The notes under the pieces: model-generated
What the model was told of the DNA's origin: nothing
What the model saw: only the letters and a program-made list of their open reading frames with translations
Databases searched by the model: none
Translations under genes and position numbers: made by a program
Origin: an uncultured Ilyobacter sp.
GTDB lineage: Bacteria; Fusobacteriota; Fusobacteriia; Fusobacteriales; Fusobacteriaceae
Length of the DNA: 64,000 nucleotides
Reading direction: 5' to 3'
Assembly: GCF_963668515.1 (NCBI RefSeq)
Contig: NZ_OY764864.1
Coordinates: 744,001-808,000, forward strand
Part shown: piece by piece, positions 44,097 to 54,484 of the stretch
Layout of the letters: every line of letters starts with the position of its first letter
How positions within the stretch are numbered: position 1 is the first letter of the stretch

Positions 44097-46509
44097 CACC
44101 TTTGATATTCCATATCTCTTTTGCATATTTAGCAATGGTATTGTCAGATGAAAAGTGTCCTGACATGGCTATATTTACAAGACATTTTTCAGCCCATTTT
44201 TCCTTATCTTTATAAAGTTTTTCTATTTTTTCCTGGGCCTTTACATATTCTTTGAAGTCTTTTAATACAAAATAATAATCATTTTTTTCTGTTAACTCTT
44301 TGTATATTTCTCCAAACTCAGTTATAGAAACGCCTAGAGTTCCATCAACTAAAGTTTCTAACAGCTCTGCTATCTCAGGGTTTTCCTTTAGGAAATTTAT
44401 GGAGTTGTATTTTTGTGAACTATAGAATTTTAAAACTTCTTCTGATGTGAGACCGAAAACAACTATATTTTCATCGCCAACCAGTTCCTTTATTTCTACA
44501 TTTGCACCATCTAGAGTAGCTAGGGTTATAGCCCCGTTCATCATAAATTTCATATTTCCTGTTCCTGAGGCTTCTTTTGATGCAGTTGATATTTGTTCAC
44601 TTACATCAGCAGCAGGAATTATTTTTTCAGCCTTGCTGACATTATAGTTAGCTATAAATACAACTTTAATCTTATCATTTACTTCAGGGTCATTATTTAT
44701 TATGTCTCCTAGTGTATTGATAAGTTTTATTATTTTTTTGGCAAATACATATGCCGGTGCTGCCTTGGCACTGAAAATAAAAGTCCTAGGATAAATATCA
44801 AAGTTCTTATCTTTTTTCAGTTTCTTGTATAAGTAAAGAATATGAAGGCAGTTCAGAAGCTGCCTTTTATAACCGTGGATTCTCTTTACATGAATGTCAA
44901 AAATGGAATCTGGGTTTATAACAATTCCTTTTTTTTCAAAAATATATTTCGAAAGTTTCACCTTGTTTTCATGTTTTATCTCCTCTATTTTGGATAAAAC
45001 CTCTTTATCATTTTTGAAGATCATCATTTTTTCAAGGTCTGCAGGATTTGTTACCCAGCTGTCCCCTATACAGTCAATTATAAGGTTCGTAAGAGCGCTG
45101 TTACTCTTTATAAGCCACCTTCTGTGGGTTATACCGTTAGTTTTATTATTAAACTTTCCTGGGTAAAAATCATCAAAGTCTTTGAGTTCCTTTGTTTTAA
45201 GGATCTCAGTATGAAGTGCTGCCACTCCGTTTACAGAATGACTTCCAACGATTGCAAGGTTGGCCATTTTCACCATTCCGTTTTCGATTATAGACATTCT
45301 CCCAACTCTGTCCCAGTCTCCGTACCTGGCGATGATCTCCTGACAGAATCTTCTATTTATCTCTTCGATTATCATAAATAATCTAGGAAGTAATTTTTTA
45401 AATATAGGAGCCGGCCATTTCTCTAAAGCTTCAGCCATTATAGTGTGATTTGTATAGGCACAGACCTTTGTCGTTACATCCCAGGCTTCTTTCCAGTTAA
45501 GTCCATTCTCATCCATAAGTATCCTCATGAGTTCAGCCACTGCCAAGGCAGGATGAGTGTCATTTATATGTATGGCCACATAATCGTCTAAATGTTTAAA
45601 CTCAACTTTTACTTCTCTGTGATAATTTAGGATAGACTGAAGACTGGCACTTACAAAGAAATACTCTTGTTTTAGTCTGAGCTGTCTTCCATTTTCTGTA
45701 GAATCATCAGGATAAAGAACTTGTGATATGAGTTCTGCTGTGTATTTACCCTCTACAGATTGCAGATAGTTTCCACTGTTAAAGTTCTGAAAATCAAATT
45801 CATCTGTATCAGCCTCTGAACTCCACAATCTGAGTGTGTTGACTGTATTGTTGAGATATCCAGAAAGTGGTATATCGTATGGGACGGCTTTTACTGTATA
45901 AAAGTTTTCATGTACAGCTTCTAGCTCGTGGTCCACTTCCTTCATATAGGCATTTCCGCCAAATCGTATCTTTATACTTCTGTTTTCTTTTCTTACTTCC
46001 CATGGGTAGGGTTCTTTTAACCAAGGATCTGGCATTTCTACCTGGTAGCCATCTTTTATCTCCTGTCTGAACATACCGTATTTATATCTTATCCCGCACC
46101 CATGGCCGGGAAGACCAAGGGCTGCAAGGGAATCCATAAAACAAGCAGCCAGCCTTCCTAGACCTCCGTTTCCAAGTCCTGCATCAGGTTCTACCTTGAT
46201 CAGTAGGTCTAGATCCATTCCCATATCCTCTAAAGCCTCTTTTGCCATGGCCGATATTCCAAGATTTATTAGATTTTTTTCAAGAAGCTTACCAATTAAG
46301 AATTCCATTGAAAGATAATAAACTTGCTTTACTTTCTTATCTTTATACTGCTGATTGGTTTCAAACCAACCTTCAGACATATAATCTCTTATGAGGTTGG
46401 AAAAAGCTATATATTTTTGAATATCAGAAGCATTCTTAAAATCTTTTGAGTAGAGACTTTTTAATTTTAAAGCAAAGCCCTCTTTTATCATCTCTTTTGT
46501 AAATTCCAA
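44080..46509 (-). CDS. glgP: Glycogen phosphorylase
   Basis: An 809-aa PLP enzyme that releases glucose 1-phosphate from glycogen. The PLP-lysine region is EASGTGNMKFMMNGAI, and EPDAGLGNGGLGRLAACF lies near the N-terminus. I prefer the TTG at 46509, 9 nt after GGGGAG, because the protein then begins (M)EFTKEMIKEGF like other family members. An in-frame TTG at 46533 that overlaps the glgA stop is also possible. It is the last gene of the glycogen operon, so synthesis and breakdown enzymes are made together. Confidence 0.94.
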   Translation of the reverse strand: MEFTKEMIKEGFALKLKSLYSKDFKNASDIQKYIAFSNLIRDYMSEGWFETNQQYKDKKVKQVYYLSMEFLIGKLLEKNLINLGISAMAKEALEDMGMDLDLLIKVEPDAGLGNGGLGRLAACFMDSLAALGLPGHGCGIRYKYGMFRQEIKDGYQVEMPDPWLKEPYPWEVRKENRSIKIRFGGNAYMKEVDHELEAVHENFYTVKAVPYDIPLSGYLNNTVNTLRLWSSEADTDEFDFQNFNSGNYLQSVEGKYTAELISQVLYPDDSTENGRQLRLKQEYFFVSASLQSILNYHREVKVEFKHLDDYVAIHINDTHPALAVAELMRILMDENGLNWKEAWDVTTKVCAYTNHTIMAEALEKWPAPIFKKLLPRLFMIIEEINRRFCQEIIARYGDWDRVGRMSIIENGMVKMANLAIVGSHSVNGVAALHTEILKTKELKDFDDFYPGKFNNKTNGITHRRWLIKSNSALTNLIIDCIGDSWVTNPADLEKMMIFKNDKEVLSKIEEIKHENKVKLSKYIFEKKGIVINPDSIFDIHVKRIHGYKRQLLNCLHILYLYKKLKKDKNFDIYPRTFIFSAKAAPAYVFAKKIIKLINTLGDIINNDPEVNDKIKVVFIANYNVSKAEKIIPAADVSEQISTASKEASGTGNMKFMMNGAITLATLDGANVEIKELVGDENIVVFGLTSEEVLKFYSSQKYNSINFLKENPEIAELLETLVDGTLGVSITEFGEIYKELTEKNDYYFVLKDFKEYVKAQEKIEKLYKDKEKWAEKCLVNIAMSGHFSSDNTIAKYAKEIWNIKGEKIGG

Positions 46510-46529
46510 TTTAATCAACTCCCCACGTG

Positions 46530-47960
46530 TCAACCCAATATTTCCTTGTAAAAAGATTTATAATTTCTTGCAGCATGGCTCCAGCTATTCTTCTCGTTCA
46601 TACCCCTAAGAACAAGTTCTTTCCATGCTTTTTTATTATCATAAACTTCTATAGCACGTCTTATTGTGTTTAGCATTTCGTGAGCATTGTAATTTGCAAA
46701 GGTAAACCCGGTTCCCTGCTTTTTCTTTGCATTATAAGCTTTTACTGTATCTTTTAATCCCCCAGTCTCTCTTACCACAGGGACAGAACCATATCTCATT
46801 GCGATCATCTGAGAAAGTCCACAAGGCTCAAAAAGTGAAGGCATTAAAAACATGTCAGATGAAGCGTATATTTTTTTTGCCATTGCATCATTGAATGTAA
46901 TGTTAGAAGACAGTTTAGACGGATAAACTTGTGAATAATACTCAAAGATATCCTCGTAATCTTGATCCCCTGTACCTAAAATGACTATTTGGAGGTCCAT
47001 CTGAAGAAGTTCTTGAAGTACATGGGTTATAAGATCGATCCCTTTTTGTCTTACTAATCTTGTTATGATACCTATCATAGGAATATCCTCTGATACAGTC
47101 AGCCCCAATTCCTTTTGAAGTTCCAGTTTATTTTTTATTTTTTTATCTATTTTACTCTGGCTGAATTTAGTACTGATATCTTTATCCGTCCTAGGATTGA
47201 AAATGTCATAGTCTATTCCATTTACTATTCCAGAAAGTCTATTATCTATCATTCGGAATAAGCCGTGGAGATTTTCTCCGTAGAATTCCATCTTTATCTC
47301 TTCTGCATAGGTGCTGCTCACTGTTGATACAAAATCTGAATAATTTACTCCTCCTTTTAAAAAGGAGATAGCATCAAAAAATTTAAGAGAATCCTCTCTG
47401 AAATAGATATCGTGAGAAAGTCCGAGGACATCGTCCAGGGTTTCCATTGAAAAAATACCCTGGTATTTCAGGTTGTGGATGGTATAAAGGGTTTTTACAT
47501 CCTTATACTTATCATTTCTCTGAAGTTCTTTTAAATAAACAGGAGTAAGTCCAGAATGCCAGTCGTTGCAGTGGATGAGATCAGGTTCAAATTCCATGAC
47601 TTCAAGGGCTGCCAATACAGATTTTGAAAAGAATCCAAATCTTTCACAGTCGTCAAATTCACCATAGGCGTTATCCCTCTTGAAATAATGCTCGTTATCA
47701 ACAAAATAATACTTTACCCCATCATATTCGAGCATATCTATCCCGCAGTATTGATTTCTCCAGGAAAGTCTCACATAAGTGTGTCCTAGATGCTTCATTT
47801 TACTCTTGTATTTATAGTCTATTGCCTTGTATTTAGGCAGTATCACTCTTATATCTACCCCGGTTTTAACAAGTGATTTTGGGAGAGAATGAGATACATC
47901 TCCCAGTCCCCCGGTTTTAATAAAAGGCCATGCCTCACCAGTTACGAATAATATTTTCAT
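46530..47960 (-). CDS. glgA: Glycogen synthase (ADP-glucose type)
   Basis: A 476-aa GT5 glycosyltransferase that extends alpha-1,4 glucan from ADP-glucose. The N-terminal KTGGLGDVSHSLP is the ADP-glucose site. The C-terminal region has GIITRLVRQKGIDLI and the catalytic FEPCGLSQMIAMRYG. It lies 24 nt after glgD. Confidence 0.96.
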   Translation of the reverse strand: MKILFVTGEAWPFIKTGGLGDVSHSLPKSLVKTGVDIRVILPKYKAIDYKYKSKMKHLGHTYVRLSWRNQYCGIDMLEYDGVKYYFVDNEHYFKRDNAYGEFDDCERFGFFSKSVLAALEVMEFEPDLIHCNDWHSGLTPVYLKELQRNDKYKDVKTLYTIHNLKYQGIFSMETLDDVLGLSHDIYFREDSLKFFDAISFLKGGVNYSDFVSTVSSTYAEEIKMEFYGENLHGLFRMIDNRLSGIVNGIDYDIFNPRTDKDISTKFSQSKIDKKIKNKLELQKELGLTVSEDIPMIGIITRLVRQKGIDLITHVLQELLQMDLQIVILGTGDQDYEDIFEYYSQVYPSKLSSNITFNDAMAKKIYASSDMFLMPSLFEPCGLSQMIAMRYGSVPVVRETGGLKDTVKAYNAKKKQGTGFTFANYNAHEMLNTIRRAIEVYDNKKAWKELVLRGMNEKNSWSHAARNYKSFYKEILG

Positions 47961-47984
47961 CTTAATTTTTCCTCCTCCCCCTAT

Positions 47985-49142
47985 TTAAAAATCTTCTAGA
48001 GGCCAATAAAGTTCCTTGAATCGCTCTGAATTAATTCCTATTTTTTTTTCTATGACAAGAGGGAATTCCACTGAAGCTTTTAACTCCTCTCCTTCTGCGA
48101 TTACAGTATTTTTATCAATTACAACATTTTTTAACTTTGAACCTTTTTTGATGGTGCAGTCCTGTAGAATTACACAATCTTCTATCTCAGTTCCTTCTTC
48201 TATTTTTACGTGTCTTGAGATGATGCTGTTTTTAACGCTCCCCTCTATAGTACATCCATTGGCAATAAGTGAATTTGTCACATCTGATTCTTTTTTAAAT
48301 AAAGAAGGCGGAGTGTCTTTTATCTTTGTAAGGATTCTTCCGTTTCTAAAGAAAAGATCTCTTCTGACATCTATATTAAGAAGATCCATGTTAAATTTGA
48401 AGTATTCCTTTGTGGAATTAATACATCTCAAATAACCTTCAAATTCAATACCTTTCACCTTATATTTATTTACATTGCTAGAGATCAGCGCTTTGAATGA
48501 AGTATAAGATCCATTTTGAGTTGCTTCACAGATCATTTTTATAAGGGTATCTTTTTTCATGATGAACCCCTCTAATGAAATTTTTTCCTCTTTTTTAAAA
48601 TGGAGATTTTTCCCGATACCTTCCACATATCCATCTTCATTGAGGTTTAAGGTATCACATCCGTAAAAACTTACATCAGCATTTTTTACGTTTTTATAGA
48701 CAACAGATATATCTGCTCCGCTTTCCTCGTGCTCTTTTATGAATTTCTTGGCGTCCATACTGCACACCATGTAAGAAGTGGTCACAAAAACGTGGTCCTG
48801 TCTGCTTCTGTAAAAATATTCTAGATTGTTTTCTAAAATACAAATATCTGTGCGGGAGCCTTCTCCACCTGCAAAGTTAAAAAGAAACATACCATCTATT
48901 TTTCTGTCTAGATCCCAAGATCCACCACTACCTAGGTGGTCTACTAAGGATCTACTGTTTTGCTTACCCACAAAAAGCCCAACATTTCTCAAGCCTGCAT
49001 TTACCATGTTAGAAAGTGCAAAGTCAATAACTCTATATCTTCCGCCCACAGGAGTGGAGGCTATATTTCTATTTTTAGTAAGCCCTCTTATATCGTCGTC
49101 CTTTTCCGTTAGGAGTATCATCGCCATATAGTTGTTTGTCAT
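47985..49142 (-). CDS. glgD: GlgD, regulatory-type glucose-1-phosphate adenylyltransferase subunit
   Basis: A 385-aa paralogue of GlgC. The nucleotide-binding loop GGxGTRL is replaced (AMILLTEKDDDIRGLTKNR), so it is probably non-catalytic. PVGGRYRVIDFALSNMVNAG and the C-terminal left-handed helix of hexapeptide-like repeats are kept. In Firmicutes GlgD works with GlgC to make an active ADP-glucose pyrophosphorylase. It lies 15 nt from glgC. Confidence 0.94.
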   Translation of the reverse strand: MTNNYMAMILLTEKDDDIRGLTKNRNIASTPVGGRYRVIDFALSNMVNAGLRNVGLFVGKQNSRSLVDHLGSGGSWDLDRKIDGMFLFNFAGGEGSRTDICILENNLEYFYRSRQDHVFVTTSYMVCSMDAKKFIKEHEESGADISVVYKNVKNADVSFYGCDTLNLNEDGYVEGIGKNLHFKKEEKISLEGFIMKKDTLIKMICEATQNGSYTSFKALISSNVNKYKVKGIEFEGYLRCINSTKEYFKFNMDLLNIDVRRDLFFRNGRILTKIKDTPPSLFKKESDVTNSLIANGCTIEGSVKNSIISRHVKIEEGTEIEDCVILQDCTIKKGSKLKNVVIDKNTVIAEGEELKASVEFPLVIEKKIGINSERFKELYWPLEDF

Positions 49143-49157
49143 TTTAAACCTCCCTCT

Positions 49158-50303
49158 TTATTTTAAGATTTGATTTTTTTGGATGATTCTGTTGTCAGGT
49201 ACTACCTTTATCTCATTTCCGTCCCCTATAGCCGAGTGGTCATTTATGATTACATTTGATCCGACAATTGATTTTTCTATTACTACGTTGTCTCCGATAT
49301 GCGAATCTGACATAATGACTGAATTTTTTATTTTAGTATTTTCACCTATACATACTCCTCCGAATATGATGGAGTTTTCAACCTCTCCGTAAATGTCACA
49401 CCCTTCTACAATAAGAGAGTTTTTTATTTTGGAATTTTCGCCTATATATTTTGGTGGGTATGCCTTTTGAGGCGAATAAATTTTCCACTTTCTGTCAAAA
49501 ATATTCAGCTCATTGTCTGGATTCAGGAGGTCCATATTTGCTTCCCATAAGCTGTCTATGGTTCCTACATCTTTCCAGTATCCTTCGTATGGATAAGCCA
49601 TCATTTTATGCCCATCATTTAGCATTTTTGGGATTATATCTTTTCCAAAGTCATGACTGGAGTCTTTATTTTCTTCATCTTCTATCAAGAATTTTCTAAG
49701 GAGATCCCAACTGAAAATATATACTCCCATAGATGCCAGGGTACTTTTTGGATTTGCAGGCTTCTCTTCAAATTCATAGATTGTGTAATCCTCTTTGGTA
49801 TTCATAATACCAAACCTAGACGCCTCTTCCATTGATACGTTTATTACGGCGATGGAAGCATCTGCATTTTTCTCTTTATGGAAGTCAAGCATTTTACTGT
49901 AATCCATTTTATAAATATGATCACCTGAAAGTATCAAAACATATTCTGGATTGAATTTGTCAATATAGTTTATATTTTGATGGATAGCGTGGGCTGTTCC
50001 CATGTACCAGTCTCCACCGCCCATGCTTGTGTAAGGCTGAAGTACAGATACACCGCCATCTTGTCTGTCGAGATCCCAAGGAGCCCCTATACCGATATGG
50101 TTATTTAGGGTAAAGGGTTCGTATTGTGTAAGTACCCCAACAGTATCTATCGCCGAGTTAGAACAGTTACTTAGAGCAAAGTCTATTATTCTGTACTTTC
50201 CTCCAAATGGCACAGCAGGTTTTGCTATTTTTTCTGTAAGAGACTTTAGACGTGTACCCTGACCCCCTGCAAGAATCATTGCCATAATTTCTTTTCTAGC
50301 CAT
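49158..50303 (-). CDS. glgC: Glucose-1-phosphate adenylyltransferase, catalytic subunit
   Basis: A 381-aa enzyme that makes ADP-glucose, the committed step of glycogen synthesis. Motifs: [15 protein letters not shown] (nucleotide loop), [25 protein letters not shown] and the glucose-phosphate-binding [11 protein letters not shown]-terminal hexapeptide repeats follow. Its start overlaps the glgB stop by 8 nt. Confidence 0.97.
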   Translation of the reverse strand: MARKEIMAMILAGGQGTRLKSLTEKIAKPAVPFGGKYRIIDFALSNCSNSAIDTVGVLTQYEPFTLNNHIGIGAPWDLDRQDGGVSVLQPYTSMGGGDWYMGTAHAIHQNINYIDKFNPEYVLILSGDHIYKMDYSKMLDFHKEKNADASIAVINVSMEEASRFGIMNTKEDYTIYEFEEKPANPKSTLASMGVYIFSWDLLRKFLIEDEENKDSSHDFGKDIIPKMLNDGHKMMAYPYEGYWKDVGTIDSLWEANMDLLNPDNELNIFDRKWKIYSPQKAYPPKYIGENSKIKNSLIVEGCDIYGEVENSIIFGGVCIGENTKIKNSVIMSDSHIGDNVVIEKSIVGSNVIINDHSAIGDGNEIKVVPDNRIIQKNQILK

Positions 50304-52254
50304 TGCTTTTCCCCCTTTTTTTTAGTTGAGCCTTATAGAATACCGCTGATAGAGGCGGAATATCAATCACGATGCTGTACTTCATTTCATGCCATGGTTC
50401 AAGCGTAGGGTGAAGTTCCCCTCTATTTGTCATACCAGTACCTCCATATTCGTGGAGGTCGCTGTTAAATACCTCTTCGTATACTGCAAACCGAGGCACT
50501 CCTAATCTATATCCTGTTTTAGGGACAGGGGTAAAGTTGAAGACACCTATTATATAATCATCCTTGTCCTTTCCCTTACGGATAAAGGAGATGATACTTT
50601 CTTCATAATTTAAACAATCTATCCACTGAAAACCGTCATGGGAGCAGTCCTTTTCCCAGAGGGCTTTTTCTTTTTTATAAAATAAGTTGAGAGCCCTGGT
50701 GTATTTTTTCATCTCTTTATGCTTTGGATACTCTAAGAGATTCCAGTCAAGGTCTTCATAATATCTCCATTCTACGAACTGACCGAATTCCCCTCCCATA
50801 AATAGTAATTTTTTACCGGGATGAAGCATGGTATATCCATAAAAAGCCCTTAAATTGGAGAACTTTTCTTCATATGTACCTGGCATTTTGTCCAATAGTG
50901 ACTTTTTGCCGTGTACCACTTCATCGTGGGACAAAGGAAGGACGTAATTCTCTGAGAATGCGTACATAAAAGAGAAGGTAATATAATTGTGATTCCACTT
51001 TCTATATAGGGAGTTAAGTTCCATATAAGCGAGCATGTCGTTCATCCATCCCATATTCCATTTATATGTAAAACCAAGTCCCCCCACATAACCCGGTTTT
51101 GTCACGAGGGGCCATGCAGTGGATTCTTCAGCGGCGATATAAACCCCGGGATATTCCTCAAGTATTGATTTATTCAGTTCTCTCAAGAACTCTACGGCCC
51201 ACAGATTTTCATTTCCACCATACTCGTTTTTCAGTTCTGGATGGTCGCCTTTTTTACCGTAGTCTAGATAGATCATATTTGCAACAGCATCTATACGCAG
51301 ACCATCTATGTGAAACTCTCTCATCCAATAAAGGGCGTTAGATATAAGAAAACTCTTTACCTCGTTTCTAGAAAGGTCAAAGTTTGCAGTTCCCCAGTCA
51401 TAATTTTCTCCTAAAAGTTCCCACTGATATTCATAGGTTGGAGTTCCGTCAAATCTATATAAGGCGTGGCTGTCCTTACAAAAATGACCGGGAACCCAGT
51501 CTAGTATAACCCCTATATTTTTTTCATGCATCTTATCTACAAAATACTTGAAATCCTCAGGTGTCCCGTATCTGCTTGTTACAGAATAATAACCTGTCCC
51601 TTGATAACCCCAGGAAGCATCTAGGGGATATTCTGACACAGGCATTATTTCAATATGGGTATACCCCATATATTTTACATATTTGGATAGTTCATCAGCA
51701 ATCTCCCTGTAGTTATAAAAACATTCATGATCTACCTCGATTATATTTGACGAATGGTCAATATTCTTTGTTTTATCATCTGGGAGTTTTTTCTGTTTCC
51801 ACGAACCGAGGTGCAATTCATAAATATTCATAGGACTCTCATAATGGTTGGTGTTTTTACGTTTTGTCAGCCATTTACTGTCTTCCCAATTGTATTTTTC
51901 TAGACCGTGCACCACAGACGCGGTATTAGGCCTTAGTTCAGAATAGAAAGCATAGGGATCACTCTTTTGTATTCTCTCTCCAAACTGAGTTTCTATGTCA
52001 AATTTATAAATTTCCCCCTTAGTGATTCCATCTATTTCGAGTTCCCATATCCCCTCATTATTTACTTTTGACATGGGATTGGTAGAGGAATTCCAGTTGT
52101 TGAAATTTCCTACGACACTTACAGATTTTGCTCTAGGTGCCCATACCCTGAAAAAAGTTCCTTTTTTTGTCAGGTGTGCCCCCATGTATTCATAGGTTCT
52201 TTTGTGCTCTCCTCTATGAAAGAGGTATCTGTCTATTTCGGTTTTCTTGCTCAT
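50296..52254 (-). CDS. glgB: 1,4-alpha-glucan branching enzyme
   Basis: A 652-aa GH13 enzyme that adds alpha-1,6 branches. An N-terminal CBM48 domain ([20 protein letters not shown]) precedes the catalytic barrel: DWVPGHF, the nucleophile in [15 protein letters not shown], the acid/base in IAAEEST and the transition-state residues in [15 protein letters not shown]. It is the first gene of the glgBCDAP operon, with GAGGAGGT before the ATG. The predicted promoter is about 260 bp upstream. Confidence 0.97.
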   Translation of the reverse strand: MSKKTEIDRYLFHRGEHKRTYEYMGAHLTKKGTFFRVWAPRAKSVSVVGNFNNWNSSTNPMSKVNNEGIWELEIDGITKGEIYKFDIETQFGERIQKSDPYAFYSELRPNTASVVHGLEKYNWEDSKWLTKRKNTNHYESPMNIYELHLGSWKQKKLPDDKTKNIDHSSNIIEVDHECFYNYREIADELSKYVKYMGYTHIEIMPVSEYPLDASWGYQGTGYYSVTSRYGTPEDFKYFVDKMHEKNIGVILDWVPGHFCKDSHALYRFDGTPTYEYQWELLGENYDWGTANFDLSRNEVKSFLISNALYWMREFHIDGLRIDAVANMIYLDYGKKGDHPELKNEYGGNENLWAVEFLRELNKSILEEYPGVYIAAEESTAWPLVTKPGYVGGLGFTYKWNMGWMNDMLAYMELNSLYRKWNHNYITFSFMYAFSENYVLPLSHDEVVHGKKSLLDKMPGTYEEKFSNLRAFYGYTMLHPGKKLLFMGGEFGQFVEWRYYEDLDWNLLEYPKHKEMKKYTRALNLFYKKEKALWEKDCSHDGFQWIDCLNYEESIISFIRKGKDKDDYIIGVFNFTPVPKTGYRLGVPRFAVYEEVFNSDLHEYGGTGMTNRGELHPTLEPWHEMKYSIVIDIPPLSAVFYKAQLKKRGKSNG

Positions 52255-52389
52255 TGTACCTCCTCTCGGTTATAAATATGCCCTCTATAATAATACTTCA
52301 AATTATTAATTTTCTTTTTATATTTTTTCAGTTTTTTTTTACAAGGTTCATCTATATATACCAAAATCACTAAACTCTTACTGTTTTTT

Positions 52390-52430
52390 ATATTAAAGAA
52401 GAGAAGGATTTATCTCCTCTTCTTTAATAT
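52390..52430. repeat. 14-bp inverted repeat in the glg leader
   Basis: ATATTAAAGAAGAG (52390-52403) is complementary to CTCTTCTTTAATAT (52417-52430), gap 13. No T-run follows on either strand, so it is not a standard terminator. It may form a leader hairpin for glgB. Confidence 0.6.
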
Positions 52431-52506
52431 GCCAATGACAGTTGGTTTTAAAATTTTTCTCTTCACCGAGGAAATTCAAAGAAAAATTTAGATTTTTTTC
52501 CAAATG

Positions 52507-52545
52507 TTGTTAACAATTATATCACCAATGGTATATTTAAATCAA
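52507..52545 (-). promoter_or_regulatory. Predicted promoter of the glgBCDAP operon with palindromic sites
   Basis: On the minus strand, TTGATT (52540-52545) and a perfect TATAAT (52516-52521) are 18 bp apart. ACCATTGGT, with ACCA/TGGT arms, lies in the spacer. TTGTTAACAA, a perfect 10-bp palindrome, begins at the -10 edge and covers the likely start site, a position suited to a repressor. Confidence 0.6.
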
Positions 52546-52683
52546 ATAGATATTTCCAAAAAAAACGAACTTTTTTTGGTTGAAAATTATTCGTTTTTCT
52601 CTTGAAATATTATATTAAAAAAGTAAAACTAGGTTTTATGGGATTTTTAATTGAAAATCAAAGAACATTAAGCAGTTAATAAC

Positions 52684-52714
52684 AAAAAAACAGTCGAAAA
52701 TTATTCCGACTGTT
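52684..52714 (-). terminator. Terminator overlapping the end of the Spy-like gene
   Basis: On the minus strand AACAGTCG pairs with CGACTGTT around a 10-nt loop, followed by a T-run (the complement of 52684-52690). The stem includes the last codons and the loop holds the stop. Confidence 0.88.
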
Positions 52715-53072
52715 GATCTACTATTTTTCTTATACGGTTCATATAGTCCTCTTTTAGTACTTTTCTCTCTTTTCTTAATTTGAGTGATTCTTTCTGCAAC
52801 TGTTCAAATTTTTTCATGTCTGGATCTTTGGAAAGCATACATCTATTCATTTCAGACCTCAAATCCCTCATACGATTGTTTATTTTGGACTCTTTATGGA
52901 CAAGCTCTGCTCTGAGTTCCATCACACGTTCTTTTTGATCTGGACTCATATCATCATATAGAGTGCCATTTTTTATTGTTTTATACTTTCTTTGATTTCC
53001 TTTAAGGGGAGCTGAATCCACTGAGATCACTGAGACTATAAAAATAAAAATTAAACTTAATTTTTTTATCAT
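52701..53072 (-). CDS. Spy/LTXXQ-like periplasmic protein, single module
   Basis: A 123-aa exported protein. A signal peptide (MIKKLSLIFIFIVSVISVDSA) precedes a helical, charged body with MSPDQKERVMELRAELV, which resembles the LTxxQ motif of Spy/CpxP-type periplasmic chaperones. The later DPDMKKFEQLQKESLKL is closely echoed in the protein at 58100-58822. Its ATG overlaps the sensor-kinase stop (ATGA), so it is translated with the two-component system. Spy/CpxP proteins bind unfolded envelope proteins or damp the sensor; either role fits. Family assignment rests on motif and architecture. Confidence 0.75.
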   Translation of the reverse strand: MIKKLSLIFIFIVSVISVDSAPLKGNQRKYKTIKNGTLYDDMSPDQKERVMELRAELVHKESKINNRMRDLRSEMNRCMLSKDPDMKKFEQLQKESLKLRKERKVLKEDYMNRIRKIVDQQSE

Positions 53073-54484
53073 ATCTGTTCCTCCCCTCCTTCAAACCAGA
53101 AAACCAAACCTTTTTCTACTTTTTCCACTCCAAATTTATACCCATGGTTGCTCAAAATCTTTTTTACTATGGTCAGCCCGAGACCAGTCCCGCTGTCTCT
53201 TGTACGGGATTTATCAAGCCTGAAAAAGGGAATCCATAATTTTTCTAATTCCTCTTCCCCTATCTCACAGTCGTTGAAAATCTCAAATCTCAAATTTTTA
53301 TTGATTTTCTTGAGTTTGATATGGATAGAGCCATGATCCTTGACATATTTTACAGCATTGCTGAGTAGATTTCTTATTACCATAGAGATCTTGTCGTAAT
53401 CCCCGAGGATATGTCCTTGCTCTAATTCTGATTTTAAAATTACAGATTTTTTATCCATAAGCAGCTTGTTTATACTTATCTCTTTTTCTATTATCTCCTT
53501 GAGGTCTAGGTCTTCCATTGCAAAGTTCTCATAACCTTGTTCCATTTTTGATAGAAACAACAGTGATTTAACAAGCTTATCCATTTCTAAAACCTCATCC
53601 TGTATGATCTCAAGATAAAAATTCCTTGTTTTTTCATCAGGGGCTATGCCGTCTCTCAGTCCCTCAGTATAATTACTTATCACAGCTATTGGAGTTTTCA
53701 GCTCATGACTTACATTGGAGATAAACTCTTTTCTCATTTGATCTATAGCTTTTTCTCTCTCTATATCTTTTAGAAGTATCTTATTCGCCTCTAAGAGTTT
53801 TTCCTTAGCAGAGTTAATCTCCAAAATATTGCTTTCAAGGCTGTCTGACATCATGTTTATACTTTCTCCCAAGTCGCCTATTTCATCATTTGATTTTTTT
53901 ATGAACCTTTTTGAAAAATCAAATCTTGCAACTCTATGAGCCAGATTTTGTATCTCTATCAGAGGTTTTGTTATTCTGCCAGAAAAAACTTTAACTAAAA
54001 TAATACCCAGTATAAAAGCGATAAAAATTATTTTCATGTGATAAGCTGTTATTATGTCCATCTGTTCTCTCATAAAAGTTGTAGGCACACCAACTACCAG
54101 AAGTCTTTTACTATCATAGGCGGTATATAAAAGAAGGGTTTCGACTCTAAAAAATCTATCGATGCTTCTTTTGTAAAAATAAGTTCCTGGATTTTCCGAA
54201 AGTTCCAAAACTTCCTCTTCCCTTGTTCCGCTGTCCCTGAGAAGTTCAGGTTCTAAAAAATCAAAGGGAAGCAAATCAATCCGGACACCGGTTTCTTCCT
54301 CAAGCTTTCCTACATCTATGTCATAGCCTGCAGTTTTTATATATTCTGCCAGCTCTAGGAGTTTATCTTTTTTAACATTAAAATAATACTTTTCAAAATG
54401 TAATTCACTGAAAAGATACATTGATAAAGTTATTATCAGCATTATCAGTGATAGGAGGAAAAACAATTTATTTTTTATACTCAC
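53069..54484 (-). CDS. Sensor histidine kinase
   Basis: A 471-aa membrane kinase. Two membrane helices (about 6-26 and 147-168) flank a periplasmic sensor of about 120 residues. HAMP follows (about 170-222), then a HisKA domain with NVSHELKTPIAVI, and an ATPase domain with NLLSNAVKYV and SGTGLGLTIVKK. All catalytic boxes are intact. The start is GTG; the response regulator stop is directly adjacent. The sensed signal is probably envelope state, judging by the linked Spy-like gene. Confidence 0.93.
   Translation of the reverse strand: MSIKNKLFFLLSLIMLIITLSMYLFSELHFEKYYFNVKKDKLLELAEYIKTAGYDIDVGKLEEETGVRIDLLPFDFLEPELLRDSGTREEEVLELSENPGTYFYKRSIDRFFRVETLLLYTAYDSKRLLVVGVPTTFMREQMDIITAYHMKIIFIAFILGIILVKVFSGRITKPLIEIQNLAHRVARFDFSKRFIKKSNDEIGDLGESINMMSDSLESNILEINSAKEKLLEANKILLKDIEREKAIDQMRKEFISNVSHELKTPIAVISNYTEGLRDGIAPDEKTRNFYLEIIQDEVLEMDKLVKSLLFLSKMEQGYENFAMEDLDLKEIIEKEISINKLLMDKKSVILKSELEQGHILGDYDKISMVIRNLLSNAVKYVKDHGSIHIKLKKINKNLRFEIFNDCEIGEEELEKLWIPFFRLDKSRTRDSGTGLGLTIVKKILSNHGYKFGVEKVEKGLVFWFEGGEEQI

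Larger units (their letters stand above)
52255..52683 (-). other. Upstream region of the glycogen operon
   Basis: No gene is seen in this 430 bp. It holds the predicted glg promoter at 52516-52545, a TTGTTAACAA palindrome (52507-52516), an ACCAATGGT motif (52524-52532), and a 14-bp inverted repeat (52390-52403/52417-52430) within the inferred 5' leader. The leader would be roughly 250 nt. Confidence 0.55.

Noticed and set aside
52390-52430. Terminator upstream of glgB
   Set aside because: The stem is good but T-runs are missing on the 3' side of either strand, so I list it only as an inverted repeat.
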